Assembly (NCBI GenBank): GCA_051027215.1
Contig: JBPCXR010000029.1
Span: forward strand, 131,137-195,136
Direction of reading: 5' to 3'
Source: CALHVX01 sp051027215
GTDB taxonomy: Bacteria; Pseudomonadota; Gammaproteobacteria; Pseudomonadales; Azotimanducaceae
Length of the DNA stretch: 64,000 nucleotides
Shown here: positions 25,146 to 33,080 of the stretch, piece after piece
How positions within the stretch are numbered: the first letter of the stretch is position 1
Layout of the letters: each line of letters opens with the position of its first letter
Made by a program: the position numbers and the translations under genes
The notes under the pieces: model-generated
Databases searched by the model: none
What the model was told of the DNA's origin: nothing
The model's input: the letters and a program-made list of their open reading frames with translations, nothing else

Positions 25146-27493
25146 TCGCCCATCAGCGTGGTAAACATCTGATCGGCCGCAATGGCATCGTCTACCGTCA
25201 CTCGCAGCATGCGCCGCACATCCGGATCCATGGTGGTATTCCACAACTGATCAGGGTTCATTTCGCCCAAGCCTTTGTAACGCTGTAGGTCCACACCCCG
25301 GCGAGCTTCATCTAGCAACCAATCATAAGCTTCAGTGAAGTTTGCGACCGGCTCCACTTTGTCGCCCCGTTTAAGCACTGCGGCGTCTGAAAGCAAGCCA
25401 TCGAGCTGCCCATACATTTCGCGAATCGCTCGATAGTCCGCTCCATCGAAGAAGGCTTTGCTGAGAATGGTTTGTTCCGTTAAGCCGTGGACATTGATTT
25501 CGATCACGGGTAAGTAGACTTGATGTTCTACATCTAGTTCTAGGTGTACTGCCGGTGGCGGAACTCTGCCATCATCTAATTCTTGTTCCAAAGTCTCAGC
25601 CCAATCCCGCATGCTGCTTTCATTCTGAAGCATCTGCGCATCGATGGGTGACAAGTTAACCAACGCTTCCGTGACGTCTACCGGCACAATCCGAGAGATG
25701 CGTTGCAATCGTTTTCGCAGCGCCGCGTAGCTGACGCAAAGCGCTTCGAGCGGCTCTCCTTGAATGGCTGCCATCGCTTCATCGCTTGCCAACAGTTGCG
25801 CACCTTCTAAAGCAACACCCAAGAAGTAAGCGTTTAGCTCATCGTCATCCTTAACGTACCGTTCCTGTTTACCTTTTTTTACTTTGTACAGCGGCGGTTG
25901 CGCGATGAATATGTGGCCACGTTCGAGCAACTCCGGCATCTGTCGAAAAAAGAACGTCAGTAAAAGGGTGCGGATGTGAGAGCCATCCACGTCTGCGTCG
26001 GTCATGATGATGACGCTGTGGTAGCGCAGCTTGTCTGGGTCAAATTCGCCGCGGCCTATGCCACAACCCAGCGCAGTAACAAGTGTCCCCACTTCTTGGG
26101 ACGAGAGCATTTTGTCGAAACGCGCCTTTTCTACATTCAATATTTTTCCGCGTAACGGCAGGATCGCTTGAGTGCGGCGATCACGCCCTTGCTTAGCGCT
26201 GCCTCCAGCCGAATCTCCTTCCACGAGGTATAGCTCGGACAACGCTGGGTCTTTTTCCTGGCAGTCCGCGAGCTTGCCCGGCAAACCGGCTATGTCCAAT
26301 GCTCCCTTGCGCCGCGTCATTTCTCGGGCCTTGCGCGCCGCATCTCGAGCACGAGCTGCTTCGATCATCTTCGAGACCAGCGCCTTGGCATCATTGGGCT
26401 GTTCCACCAAGTATTCGGAAAAATACTTGCCCAGCTCTTGCTCCACAGCGGTTTTCACCTCACTGGAAACTAACTTGTCTTTTGTTTGGGAGCTGAACTT
26501 CGGGTCGGGCACTTTAACGGAAACAACCGCGGTGAGGCCTTCCCGTGCGTCGTCGCCAGTTGTGCTTACACCCACTTTTTTGAGCAGTCCTTCTCGCTCC
26601 ATGTAGCCATTCAGTGTGCGCGTTAGCGCCGCTCGAAAGCCGGCTAGATGCGTTCCTCCGTCTCCCTGGGGAATATTATTTGTGTAAGTGAATACTTGCT
26701 CTTGGTAGCCATCGTTCCATTGCATGGCTACTTCGACCCCGACACCGTCCTCTTCGCGGTAGGTATCGAAGTGGAAGACTTCATTCAACGAATTCTTATT
26801 CTGATTGAGGTACTCCACAAAGGCCCGTAAACCGCCCTCATAGTAGAACGCCTCCTCTTTATCAGAGCGCTCATCACTGAGCACAATCCGAACCCCGGAG
26901 TTCAAAAAAGCCAGCTCCCGCAAGCGTTTAGCGAGAATGTCGTATTGGAAATGGATATTGCCAAAAGTCTCGGCGGAGGGCTTGAAATAGCACTCTGTGC
27001 CCCGGTCCTCGGTGACGCCGACTTCAGCCAGCGGCGCTTGGGGCAGGCCATGGGCATAAGTTTGCTCATAGACCTTGCCTTCTCTACGGACGGTGAGCCG
27101 CAACTCTTCGGACAGGGCGTTCACGACAGAAACCCCGACGCCATGCAGGCCACCGGAGACCTTGTAGCTGTTGTCATCGAACTTCCCACCCGAATGTAGC
27201 GTGGTCATGATCACTTCGACAGCGGAAACGCCCTCTTCCTCGTGAATGTCCACGGGAATTCCTCGGCCGTTGTCGGTGACTGTGATGGCTTCCTCCGGAT
27301 GCACCTTTACCCTTACGGTGTCGCAGTGGCCTGCCAGCGCCTCGTCGATGGCGTTGTCGACCAGCTCCTGAACCATATGGTGCAGCCCTGTGCCGTCTTC
27401 GGTATCACCGATGTACATACCCGGGCGTTTGCGTACAGCATCCAAGCCTCGAAGTACCTTAATGCTGCCCGAATCGTAGGTTTCGTCTGTCAT
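25079..27493 (-). CDS. gyrB: DNA gyrase subunit B
   Basis: ATPase and TOPRIM subunit of gyrase, 804 residues. GHKL ATPase motifs ELVDNAIDEALAG, DNGRGIPVDIHEEEG and GLHGVGVSVVNALS; TOPRIM motifs LVEGDSAGGSAKQGRDR and MTDADVDGSHIRTLLLTFF; the C-terminus RREFIETNALSVVNLDV is complete. Length fits the gammaproteobacterial form with the TOPRIM insert. 23 bases after recF in the dnaA-dnaN-recF-gyrB order. Confidence 0.98.
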   Translation of the reverse strand: MTDETYDSGSIKVLRGLDAVRKRPGMYIGDTEDGTGLHHMVQELVDNAIDEALAGHCDTVRVKVHPEEAITVTDNGRGIPVDIHEEEGVSAVEVIMTTLHSGGKFDDNSYKVSGGLHGVGVSVVNALSEELRLTVRREGKVYEQTYAHGLPQAPLAEVGVTEDRGTECYFKPSAETFGNIHFQYDILAKRLRELAFLNSGVRIVLSDERSDKEEAFYYEGGLRAFVEYLNQNKNSLNEVFHFDTYREEDGVGVEVAMQWNDGYQEQVFTYTNNIPQGDGGTHLAGFRAALTRTLNGYMEREGLLKKVGVSTTGDDAREGLTAVVSVKVPDPKFSSQTKDKLVSSEVKTAVEQELGKYFSEYLVEQPNDAKALVSKMIEAARARDAARKAREMTRRKGALDIAGLPGKLADCQEKDPALSELYLVEGDSAGGSAKQGRDRRTQAILPLRGKILNVEKARFDKMLSSQEVGTLVTALGCGIGRGEFDPDKLRYHSVIIMTDADVDGSHIRTLLLTFFFRQMPELLERGHIFIAQPPLYKVKKGKQERYVKDDDELNAYFLGVALEGAQLLASDEAMAAIQGEPLEALCVSYAALRKRLQRISRIVPVDVTEALVNLSPIDAQMLQNESSMRDWAETLEQELDDGRVPPPAVHLELDVEHQVYLPVIEINVHGLTEQTILSKAFFDGADYRAIREMYGQLDGLLSDAAVLKRGDKVEPVANFTEAYDWLLDEARRGVDLQRYKGLGEMNPDQLWNTTMDPDVRRMLRVTVDDAIAADQMFTTLMGDQVEPRREFIETNALSVVNLDV

Positions 27494-27516
27494 GCTTTAT
27501 CTCGTGTAGGCGGCAG

Positions 27517-28626
27517 TTATTGCGCCTCGATTTGACCCTGTTTCACGTGAAACACCGTTCGTTTTTCCCCGGCATAAGCCGATCCCGTCCAGGGTGCGGT
27601 TGTGCAAGTCGCCAGGACTTGTGCACCTGTGGCCGCCATTGCCTCAAAGAAGGCAGCGTTATGGTCGTGATCAAGCTCCGCACCCGCATCGTCGATCAAA
27701 AACACGGAACTCTGCCCGGTCTCACTCACCAACAGCTCTGCCTGGCTGATCTGCATTGCCAAAGCGAGCGTCTTGCCTTGTCCCCGCGACAATCGCTCGG
27801 ATGCGGGCCGTCCGTCTATGGTGAAGCTCAATTCGAGCCGGTGAGGGCCGTTGTGCGTCACGCCTAATTTTACATCGCGAGACAGGTTTTGACTCAATAT
27901 ATCTGCAAAGGATTCGCCCTGGGATTGCGACTGGTTTACCCGTCCGTTAGGGGCCAGCTCAATGCCGATGGCCGCCAGTTCAGGGTCTAGAGCCAGCAAA
28001 ACCTGTCGAAACCAAGGCTCCCAGCGCTGTATATAGTCAGCACGATCTTGGCTCAAGGGCTCGGCCGCACGTATCAAACCGTCGGTAAATGCCAGCAAAA
28101 CCTGGTCATTAGATCCGGCCTGATGTTTCAGCTGGGAATTTCGCTGTTTCAGGAGCTGATTGTAGCGCCGCCAATGGCCGATATAGGTAGGTTTCACGTG
28201 AAACACTCCCCAATCCAGCCACCGACGCCGTTCCGATGGACCTGCAAATATCAGATCGCTAACCCCAGGTAACATCACTTGCACCGCAAGCAGTCGAGAT
28301 ATCTCGGCTATGCCCCTCACTGGCTCACCGTCCACGTGGACTTTGATTGGTCCTCGCCTTGGCCGCCCGATCGCAATGGTCCGCTCAGAGCCTGCTTCAG
28401 TCACCAATAGCGCCCGAACAATCAGTTCCGCCTGGTCATGGCGAATAACCTTGCTCGCTTGTGCGGCTCTAAATGAGCGCCCACGGGCCAACACGTGCAC
28501 CGCCTCCAACAACGCCGTTTTCCCGGCGCCATTTGGCCCCACAAACAGATTTAGGCCGGGCGATAGCTCAATGTCTACCGCCGCTAGGTTTCGGCAGTCT
28601 CTAATGGCAAGGGTTCGCAGGGTCAT
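27517..28626 (-). CDS. recF: DNA replication and repair protein RecF
   Basis: SMC-like ATPase that helps load RecA at gaps. 369 residues. Walker A VGPNGAGKTALLEA near residues 33-46, signature RLSRGQGKTLALAMQISQAEL, Walker B VFLIDDAGAELD. The gene contains two parS sites (27539-27554 and 28190-28205), both encoding FHVK, so part of its coding sequence serves chromosome partition. Confidence 0.96.
   Translation of the reverse strand: MTLRTLAIRDCRNLAAVDIELSPGLNLFVGPNGAGKTALLEAVHVLARGRSFRAAQASKVIRHDQAELIVRALLVTEAGSERTIAIGRPRRGPIKVHVDGEPVRGIAEISRLLAVQVMLPGVSDLIFAGPSERRRWLDWGVFHVKPTYIGHWRRYNQLLKQRNSQLKHQAGSNDQVLLAFTDGLIRAAEPLSQDRADYIQRWEPWFRQVLLALDPELAAIGIELAPNGRVNQSQSQGESFADILSQNLSRDVKLGVTHNGPHRLELSFTIDGRPASERLSRGQGKTLALAMQISQAELLVSETGQSSVFLIDDAGAELDHDHNAAFFEAMAATGAQVLATCTTAPWTGSAYAGEKRTVFHVKQGQIEAQ
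27539..27554. other. parS centromere site (perfect 16-bp palindrome)
   Basis: TGTTTCACGTGAAACA, an exact match to the general bacterial parS consensus bound by ParB. It lies in the 3' end of recF, about 4.4 kb from the DnaA boxes, with parA and parB on the other side of the origin. Confidence 0.92.
28190..28205. other. Second parS site (15 of 16 bases)
   Basis: GGTTTCACGTGAAACA, differing from the perfect parS only at the first base. Also inside recF, 651 bases from the first site. Two sites this close fit an origin-proximal ParB loading zone. Confidence 0.88.
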
Positions 28627-28694
28627 CGATAGATCGTTCGGGGTGTCAGCGGACGATCAGTTAAGCACTCGAACGATAGGTTCAGCGCCAGCGC

Positions 28695-29795
28695 TCAGAG
28701 TCGCATTGGCATGACGACATACAATGCATCGTCGTTGCCTGGACCTTCTATCAACGCACTGCTATTAGCATCTGAAACGCTCAACTTCACCTGTTCGGTA
28801 GACAATACACCAAGAATGTCTTGCAGATAGCTGACGTTAAAACCGATCTCCAATGGTCCAGCGTCATACTCCACCTCCACCACTTCTTCGGCCTCCTCTT
28901 GCTCAGGATTGTTGGCCTGTATGGTCAGCTGTCCTTCGTCAAAGGACAGTCGGACGCCGCGATATTTTTCGTTGCTGAGTATCGAGGCGCGCTGGAAGCT
29001 TTGACGCAGGGCTTCCCGATCTCCTAACACGGAACGGCTACTATCTCTGGGTATAACCTTCTCATAGTCAGGAAACTTTCCATCTACGAGCTTAGTTGTC
29101 AACTTATATCCCGATTGTGACACCGACAGGTGGTTGGAAGACAGCTGCAGGGTAACTTCATCTTCGGAATCGCTGAGTAGCTTACGCAGCTCGATCACCC
29201 CTTTACGCGGCACAATCGCCTGCTGACGCTGCTCACTCCCACCACCTGGCTGAGTGCACATTGCTAATCGATGGCCGTCTGTGGCGACGGTGCGAACATG
29301 TTCGGTGGTTATCTCCAGCAACATGCCGTTCAAGAAATAGCGAACATCCTGCTGCGCCATGGAGAAGCCCACTTGATCGATAAGCTTCATTAGCGCGATC
29401 TGCGGTAACTTCACCTCTAGATCAGAAGCAGCCCCTTCGACGCTGGGAAAATCCTTCACTGGCAAGGTTGCCAGGGTAAAACGACTCCGTCCGCACCGAA
29501 CGATCGCTCGGTCGGCCTTGGTTTCAACCGTAATGTCTGAACCATCGGGTAAGGAGCGCCAGATGTCGGCCAATTTGCGCGCTGGCACCGTTACTTCGCC
29601 GGGCTGGCTAACTTCCACGTCGTCCACCGTCGCCACCATCTCGACCTCGAGATCGGTGCCCGTCATGGTGAGCTGACCGTCCTTTGCTACCAACAGCAGA
29701 TTCGCGAGCACCGGCAAGGTTTGGCGGCGTTCCACCACACCAGTGGCGAGCTGCAATGGACGCAACAAATTTTCTCGGGTGGTTTTGATTTTCAT
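28695..29795 (-). CDS. dnaN: DNA polymerase III beta sliding clamp
   Basis: Processivity clamp, 366 residues, the normal length. Starts MKIKTTRENLLRPLQLATGV; contains VPARKLADIWRSLP, RYFLNGMLLEI, ATDGHRLAM and ends YVVMPMRL, the conserved C-terminus. Lies between dnaA and recF on the same strand with gaps of 87 and 68 bases. Confidence 0.98.
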   Translation of the reverse strand: MKIKTTRENLLRPLQLATGVVERRQTLPVLANLLLVAKDGQLTMTGTDLEVEMVATVDDVEVSQPGEVTVPARKLADIWRSLPDGSDITVETKADRAIVRCGRSRFTLATLPVKDFPSVEGAASDLEVKLPQIALMKLIDQVGFSMAQQDVRYFLNGMLLEITTEHVRTVATDGHRLAMCTQPGGGSEQRQQAIVPRKGVIELRKLLSDSEDEVTLQLSSNHLSVSQSGYKLTTKLVDGKFPDYEKVIPRDSSRSVLGDREALRQSFQRASILSNEKYRGVRLSFDEGQLTIQANNPEQEEAEEVVEVEYDAGPLEIGFNVSYLQDILGVLSTEQVKLSVSDANSSALIEGPGNDDALYVVMPMRL

Positions 29796-29882
29796 GATCG
29801 GGGCTTTAGCCTTTTGCGCGTGCTCTGCGCTCAGTGCACCAGCCCGGTCGATTTGTGGTGGCGTCGATCCCGCCAGTCGCCG

Positions 29883-31220
29883 TTAGCTGGTGATTTTTCG
29901 GTTTAGGTTGCGATAGTCCTCAGCGACATCAGCGGTCGTTTCTCTCAGCTCGGCTATCTTACGGCAACCGTGTAGCACCGTTGTATGGTCTCGACCACCA
30001 AAGGCATCGCCGATCTCCGGCAGCGAATGATTGGTCAGCTCCTTGGCCAAAGCCATTGCCATTTGCCGTGGCCGGGCAATGGTGCGGCTACGCCGTTTGG
30101 AGAGAATATCGGAAATCTTGATGTTGTAATACTCAGCCACCGTACGCTGAATATTCTCTATGGTGATCAACCGATCCTGAACGGCGAACAAATCTCGCAG
30201 CGCTCGCCGTACCTGCTCGATACTGATACGAGATCCAGTAAATCGCGCGTTCGCGATGACTCGTCGCAGAGCACCCTCGAGCTCGCGGACGTTTGAGCGA
30301 ATGCGCTCGGCAATGAAGAAGGCGACCTCAGAATCTAGCTCCACCCGCTCCGCTTCGGCTTTGGCCATCAGGATCGCCACGCGCGTTTCCAGTTCTGGTG
30401 GTTCCACTTCAACCGTCAGCCCCCAAACGAACCGCGACTGTAGTCGCTCTTCTAGGCCTTTGATCTCTCGCGGGTAGCGATCACTGGTGAGGATGATCTG
30501 GTGGTCCTGTTCTAAAAGGTTGTTGAAGACGTTGAAGAACTCTTCTTGGGAACGCAGTTTGTTGGCGAAGAACTGTATGTCGTCAAGCAACAGGGTATCG
30601 ATAGATCCATAGTTGCGACCAAAGTCCGCCATCTTGCCGCGTTGAATCGCCTGCACCATGTCTTGTACAAAACGTTGCGAGTGCACGTACACCACTCGAG
30701 CATCCGGGCGCTCTTGACGAATCGAGTTGCCGACAGCTTGCATCAAATGGGTTTTACCCAAACCGACACCGCCATAGATTAACAGCGGGTTGTATGTTGA
30801 ACCCATGTTGATTGAAACCTGCTGCGCTGCTGCACGGGCAATTTCATTGGATTTACCTTCGACAAAGTTTGCGAAAGTAAACTCTTTGTTCAGCTGGGGC
30901 GTCGTACGGTTACGAGTTTGCCCGCTGCCATCTGCGCGCAATGGTTTTGGCAGAGTACCCACGTCTAAATCAACAGAGGTATCAACCAGCTCGCCGGTTT
31001 CACCATCAATCTTTTCGTTTGAAACAGCTTGCAGCAATGTTTCGATACGTTCGAGATGCTCTGCACGAACCCGGTCGCGCACGTAACGGTTCGGTGCCAA
31101 CAATTGCAAGCGATTACTATCGTTCGCAACCTGCAACGGTCGAATGTAGGTATTAAATTCTTGAGACGGTAATTCGTCTTGCAAGCGGTCCAGGCAATCC
31201 TGCCATAAAGAACTTGCCAC
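29883..31220 (-). CDS. dnaA: Chromosomal replication initiator DnaA
   Basis: Binds DnaA boxes and opens oriC. From GTG 31220 it has 445 residues and begins SSLWQDCLDRLQDELPSQEF after the start and one alanine, matching domain I of other gammaproteobacteria; GGGGG lies 9 bases upstream. The frame is open to an ATG at 31298, which would add 26 atypical residues and is the alternative start. AAA+ domain: Walker A GGVGLGKTHLMQAVG, Walker B LLLDDIQFF; domain IV signature GGRDHTTVLHGCRKI. Transcribed away from the origin on the minus strand. Confidence 0.96.
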   Translation of the reverse strand: MASSLWQDCLDRLQDELPSQEFNTYIRPLQVANDSNRLQLLAPNRYVRDRVRAEHLERIETLLQAVSNEKIDGETGELVDTSVDLDVGTLPKPLRADGSGQTRNRTTPQLNKEFTFANFVEGKSNEIARAAAQQVSINMGSTYNPLLIYGGVGLGKTHLMQAVGNSIRQERPDARVVYVHSQRFVQDMVQAIQRGKMADFGRNYGSIDTLLLDDIQFFANKLRSQEEFFNVFNNLLEQDHQIILTSDRYPREIKGLEERLQSRFVWGLTVEVEPPELETRVAILMAKAEAERVELDSEVAFFIAERIRSNVRELEGALRRVIANARFTGSRISIEQVRRALRDLFAVQDRLITIENIQRTVAEYYNIKISDILSKRRSRTIARPRQMAMALAKELTNHSLPEIGDAFGGRDHTTVLHGCRKIAELRETTADVAEDYRNLNRKITS

Positions 31221-31866
31221 TGATGCGTGCCCCCAAAGTTCTGACGCAAGCTGCACAGATGCGCGTGCAGCGTTGCTAATGATTTTATCCATCTTCATTT
31301 AGTCAACCGCAGTGTCAATGCCAAACTTCGCGGCCAACGAAACCATTGCGCCCTGCAAAAAAGGGCACAGCAGTTCAATACTCAAACGTTCTATGTGAGA
31401 TCGCGATGGTCACCGCTGTGGTGCGTTCGCGTGCTCGAAGCGCTCGTCAAGTCTTTCTTATGTTGCGCACCTTCTGCGTAAAGCCGAAGGCTCGCTGTTA
31501 TTGTTCTCGTTCTGTTCGCCTTTAAACCTTGTTTTTTTTATTTGGCGGTAACGAGGACTTGAGCTGATAGAGGACACAACACCAAAAGTGATTTCGTTCA
31601 ATGCAATTCTGTCGCTGGTTTCTAAAGCACGCTTACTGAACGTGGTTTAGCAAAGATTACCTAGCAATAGAGGTTGTTTATTGAATGCTGTGTGCCTGAA
31701 ACAGAAGCGCATTCTAGCCACAGTTGGATTCGCTTGGCTACGAGATTTGTGAGAATTTACACAGTAATTTTTGACCGTAGATAAATTTCAAGCGCTTAGC
31801 TTCGCTCGCTCAAACTCATCGCAAGAGCCACACTTTCAGTCGTTGTGCGCAATCCCTAGGACAAAC

Positions 31867-31875
31867 TGTGGATAA
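31867..31875 (-). other. DnaA box (perfect consensus)
   Basis: TTATCCACA on the minus strand, the high-affinity DnaA box, in the centre of the dnaA-rpmH gap. Confidence 0.85.
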
Positions 31876-31933
31876 GATAGCAACCGATTTAGCCCGGACG
31901 CTGCGCAAGAGTTTCACCCCGCCTAGCCGCTGC

Positions 31934-31942
31934 TTTTCCACA
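31934..31942 (+). other. DnaA box
   Basis: TTTTCCACA, matches TTWTNCACA exactly; 58 bases from the perfect box on its right side. Confidence 0.7.
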
Positions 31943-31989
31943 GAGTTGTGCGTAGGAGTTTCGCCATAGCCGACCGGGGCTTAAGTCGG

Positions 31990-31998
31990 TTATGCACA
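31990..31998 (+). other. DnaA box next to the AT-rich 13-mers
   Basis: TTATGCACA, matches TTWTNCACA exactly; it is the box nearest the 13-mer repeats, 32 bases away, and could position DnaA for unwinding. Confidence 0.7.
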
Positions 31999-32030
31999 GA
32001 ATTCGACCTCACCAACAACAACTAACAAAG

Positions 32031-32069
32031 TCTCTATATATCTTCTCTATATAAAGAAAACCTATATTT
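32031..32069 (+). repeat. Tandem AT-rich 13-mers, candidate DNA unwinding element
   Basis: TCTCTATATATCT (32031-32043) is followed directly by TCTCTATATAAAG (32044-32056), which shares its first ten bases, and by the AT-rich AAAACCTATATTT (32057-32069). Three consecutive 13-base units beside DnaA boxes resemble the 13-mer unwinding region of E. coli oriC, though the sequence differs. Confidence 0.6.
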
Positions 32070-32096
32070 GACTCTTAGCATGGGCATCCTTAAAAT
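32068..32096 (+). promoter_or_regulatory. Promoter of rpmH-rnpA
   Basis: TTGACT (32068-32073), 17-base spacer, TAAAAT (32091-32096): a strong sigma-70 match reading into rpmH, which starts about 75 bases downstream. The -35 touches the last 13-mer of the origin, so origin unwinding and this transcription may affect each other. Confidence 0.75.
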
Positions 32097-32174
32097 CGCC
32101 CGCCCTCTGGGATGCTGCGTGCAGATCGGTTTGCCGACCAGAGACCAAAGTGATTTCGCCAGACAGAGCTCAAT

Positions 32175-32309
32175 ATGAAGCGTACTTATCAGCCGAGCAA
32201 TATAAAGCGTAAACGTACCCATGGCTTTCGTTCTCGGATGGCTACGAAGAATGGCCGCAAAGTCATCAACGCTCGCCGTGCCCGCGGACGCAAGCGCCTG
32301 GCGGTTTAG
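32175..32309 (+). CDS. rpmH: 50S ribosomal protein L34
   Basis: 44 residues, very basic, starting MKRTYQPSNIKRKRTHGFR and ending GRKRLAV, the universally conserved L34 sequence. Component of the large ribosomal subunit. First gene to the right of oriC and upstream of rnpA, the standard bacterial order. Driven by the promoter at 32068-32096. Confidence 0.97.
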   Translation: MKRTYQPSNIKRKRTHGFRSRMATKNGRKVINARRARGRKRLAV

Positions 32310-32380
32310 CTCCGTCTACTTTAATCCACGCCGTGACGCAGGTAGGCCCGCCTGTTCCAGCATGGCGATAGGCCTGTCCA

Positions 32381-32758
32381 TTGCGCCCGGACCAAGCCCC
32401 CGCAGATTTAGGCTTCCCTCGTAGTGCCCGGCTGACCTCCAGCGCGCAGTTCAATGCGGTTTTTAAGCAACGATTTAAGACTTTTCGCTCGCCGCCAGTA
32501 CGAATTCTCTGTAAACCGAATAGAATGCCCACCGCCCGACTGGGGCTGGTGATTGCTAAGCGGGTCATTCCGAAGGCTCATGACCGCAACCGCATTAAGC
32601 GGGTGATTCGAGATGTGTTCCGATGCGAGCGTGCGAAGTTGCCGCATTGGGATTTAGTGGTCCAGCTCACCGGCCATGCCAGCGCCAAAGAGGTGAGGGC
32701 CGCAATGGATCAGTTAATGCAGGACATAGAACGACATGAAGCTGCCCGCTCAACATAG
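32381..32758 (+). CDS. rnpA: Ribonuclease P protein component
   Basis: Small basic protein that works with RNase P RNA in tRNA 5' maturation. 125 residues from TTG 32381. Core FPRSARLTSSAQFNAVFKQ, then LGLVIAKRVIPKAHDRNRIK, which holds the RNR signature (AHDRNRIKRVIRDVFR). Follows rpmH by about 70 bases and overlaps yidD by 23 bases. Confidence 0.95.
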   Translation: MRPDQAPADLGFPRSARLTSSAQFNAVFKQRFKTFRSPPVRILCKPNRMPTARLGLVIAKRVIPKAHDRNRIKRVIRDVFRCERAKLPHWDLVVQLTGHASAKEVRAAMDQLMQDIERHEAARST

Positions 32759-33080
32759 CCAGTTTACGGCTGCCGTCGATGGGGTGGCCAAGCGGCTGCA
32801 CCGTTGGCTGCTGCTTGGGACCATTGGCCTCATTCATGGCTACCAACGCTGGTTCAGTCCCTGGCTTGGCCGCCAGTGTCGATTTCATCCGACCTGTTCT
32901 TGCTATGCCGAGCAGGCTTTGGTTAGCCATGGATTGATCAAAGGATTAGGGCTGACCACCTGGCGTCTGCTGCGCTGCCAGCCGTTTGCCAAAGGTGGCT
33001 TCGATCCGATTCCTCCCGGCCCGACAGACGTCCATCCTCCTTCTTCTGTTAATGAGTCCGATCTTCATGCTACCCACTGA
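32736..33080 (+). CDS. yidD: Membrane protein insertion efficiency factor YidD
   Basis: 114 residues. The conserved core is YQRWFSPWLGRQCRFHPTCS followed by CYAEQALVSHGLIKGLGLTTWRLLRCQPF and GGFDPIP, including the conserved cysteines. An amphipathic N-terminal region associates with the inner membrane. Overlaps rnpA at its start and yidC at its end (14 bases), forming a coupled rnpA-yidD-yidC string. Confidence 0.95.
   Translation: MKLPAQHSQFTAAVDGVAKRLHRWLLLGTIGLIHGYQRWFSPWLGRQCRFHPTCSCYAEQALVSHGLIKGLGLTTWRLLRCQPFAKGGFDPIPPGPTDVHPPSSVNESDLHATH

Larger units (their letters stand above)
31600..32080. other. Chromosomal replication origin oriC
   Basis: Between dnaA and rpmH, the usual gammaproteobacterial position. 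DnaA boxes matching TTWTNCACA: 31867-31875 (TGTGGATAA, the perfect box on the minus strand), 31934-31942 (TTTTCCACA) and 31990-31998 (TTATGCACA); one near match at 31755-31763 (ATTTACACA). On the rpmH side follow three tandem AT-rich 13-mers (32031-32069), a likely unwinding element. Gene orientation flips here and parS sites lie nearby. Exact borders are estimated. Confidence 0.85.

Noticed and set aside
31500..31545. T-run near 31528 as a terminator
   Set aside because: No stable GC stem lies directly before the run on the plus strand.
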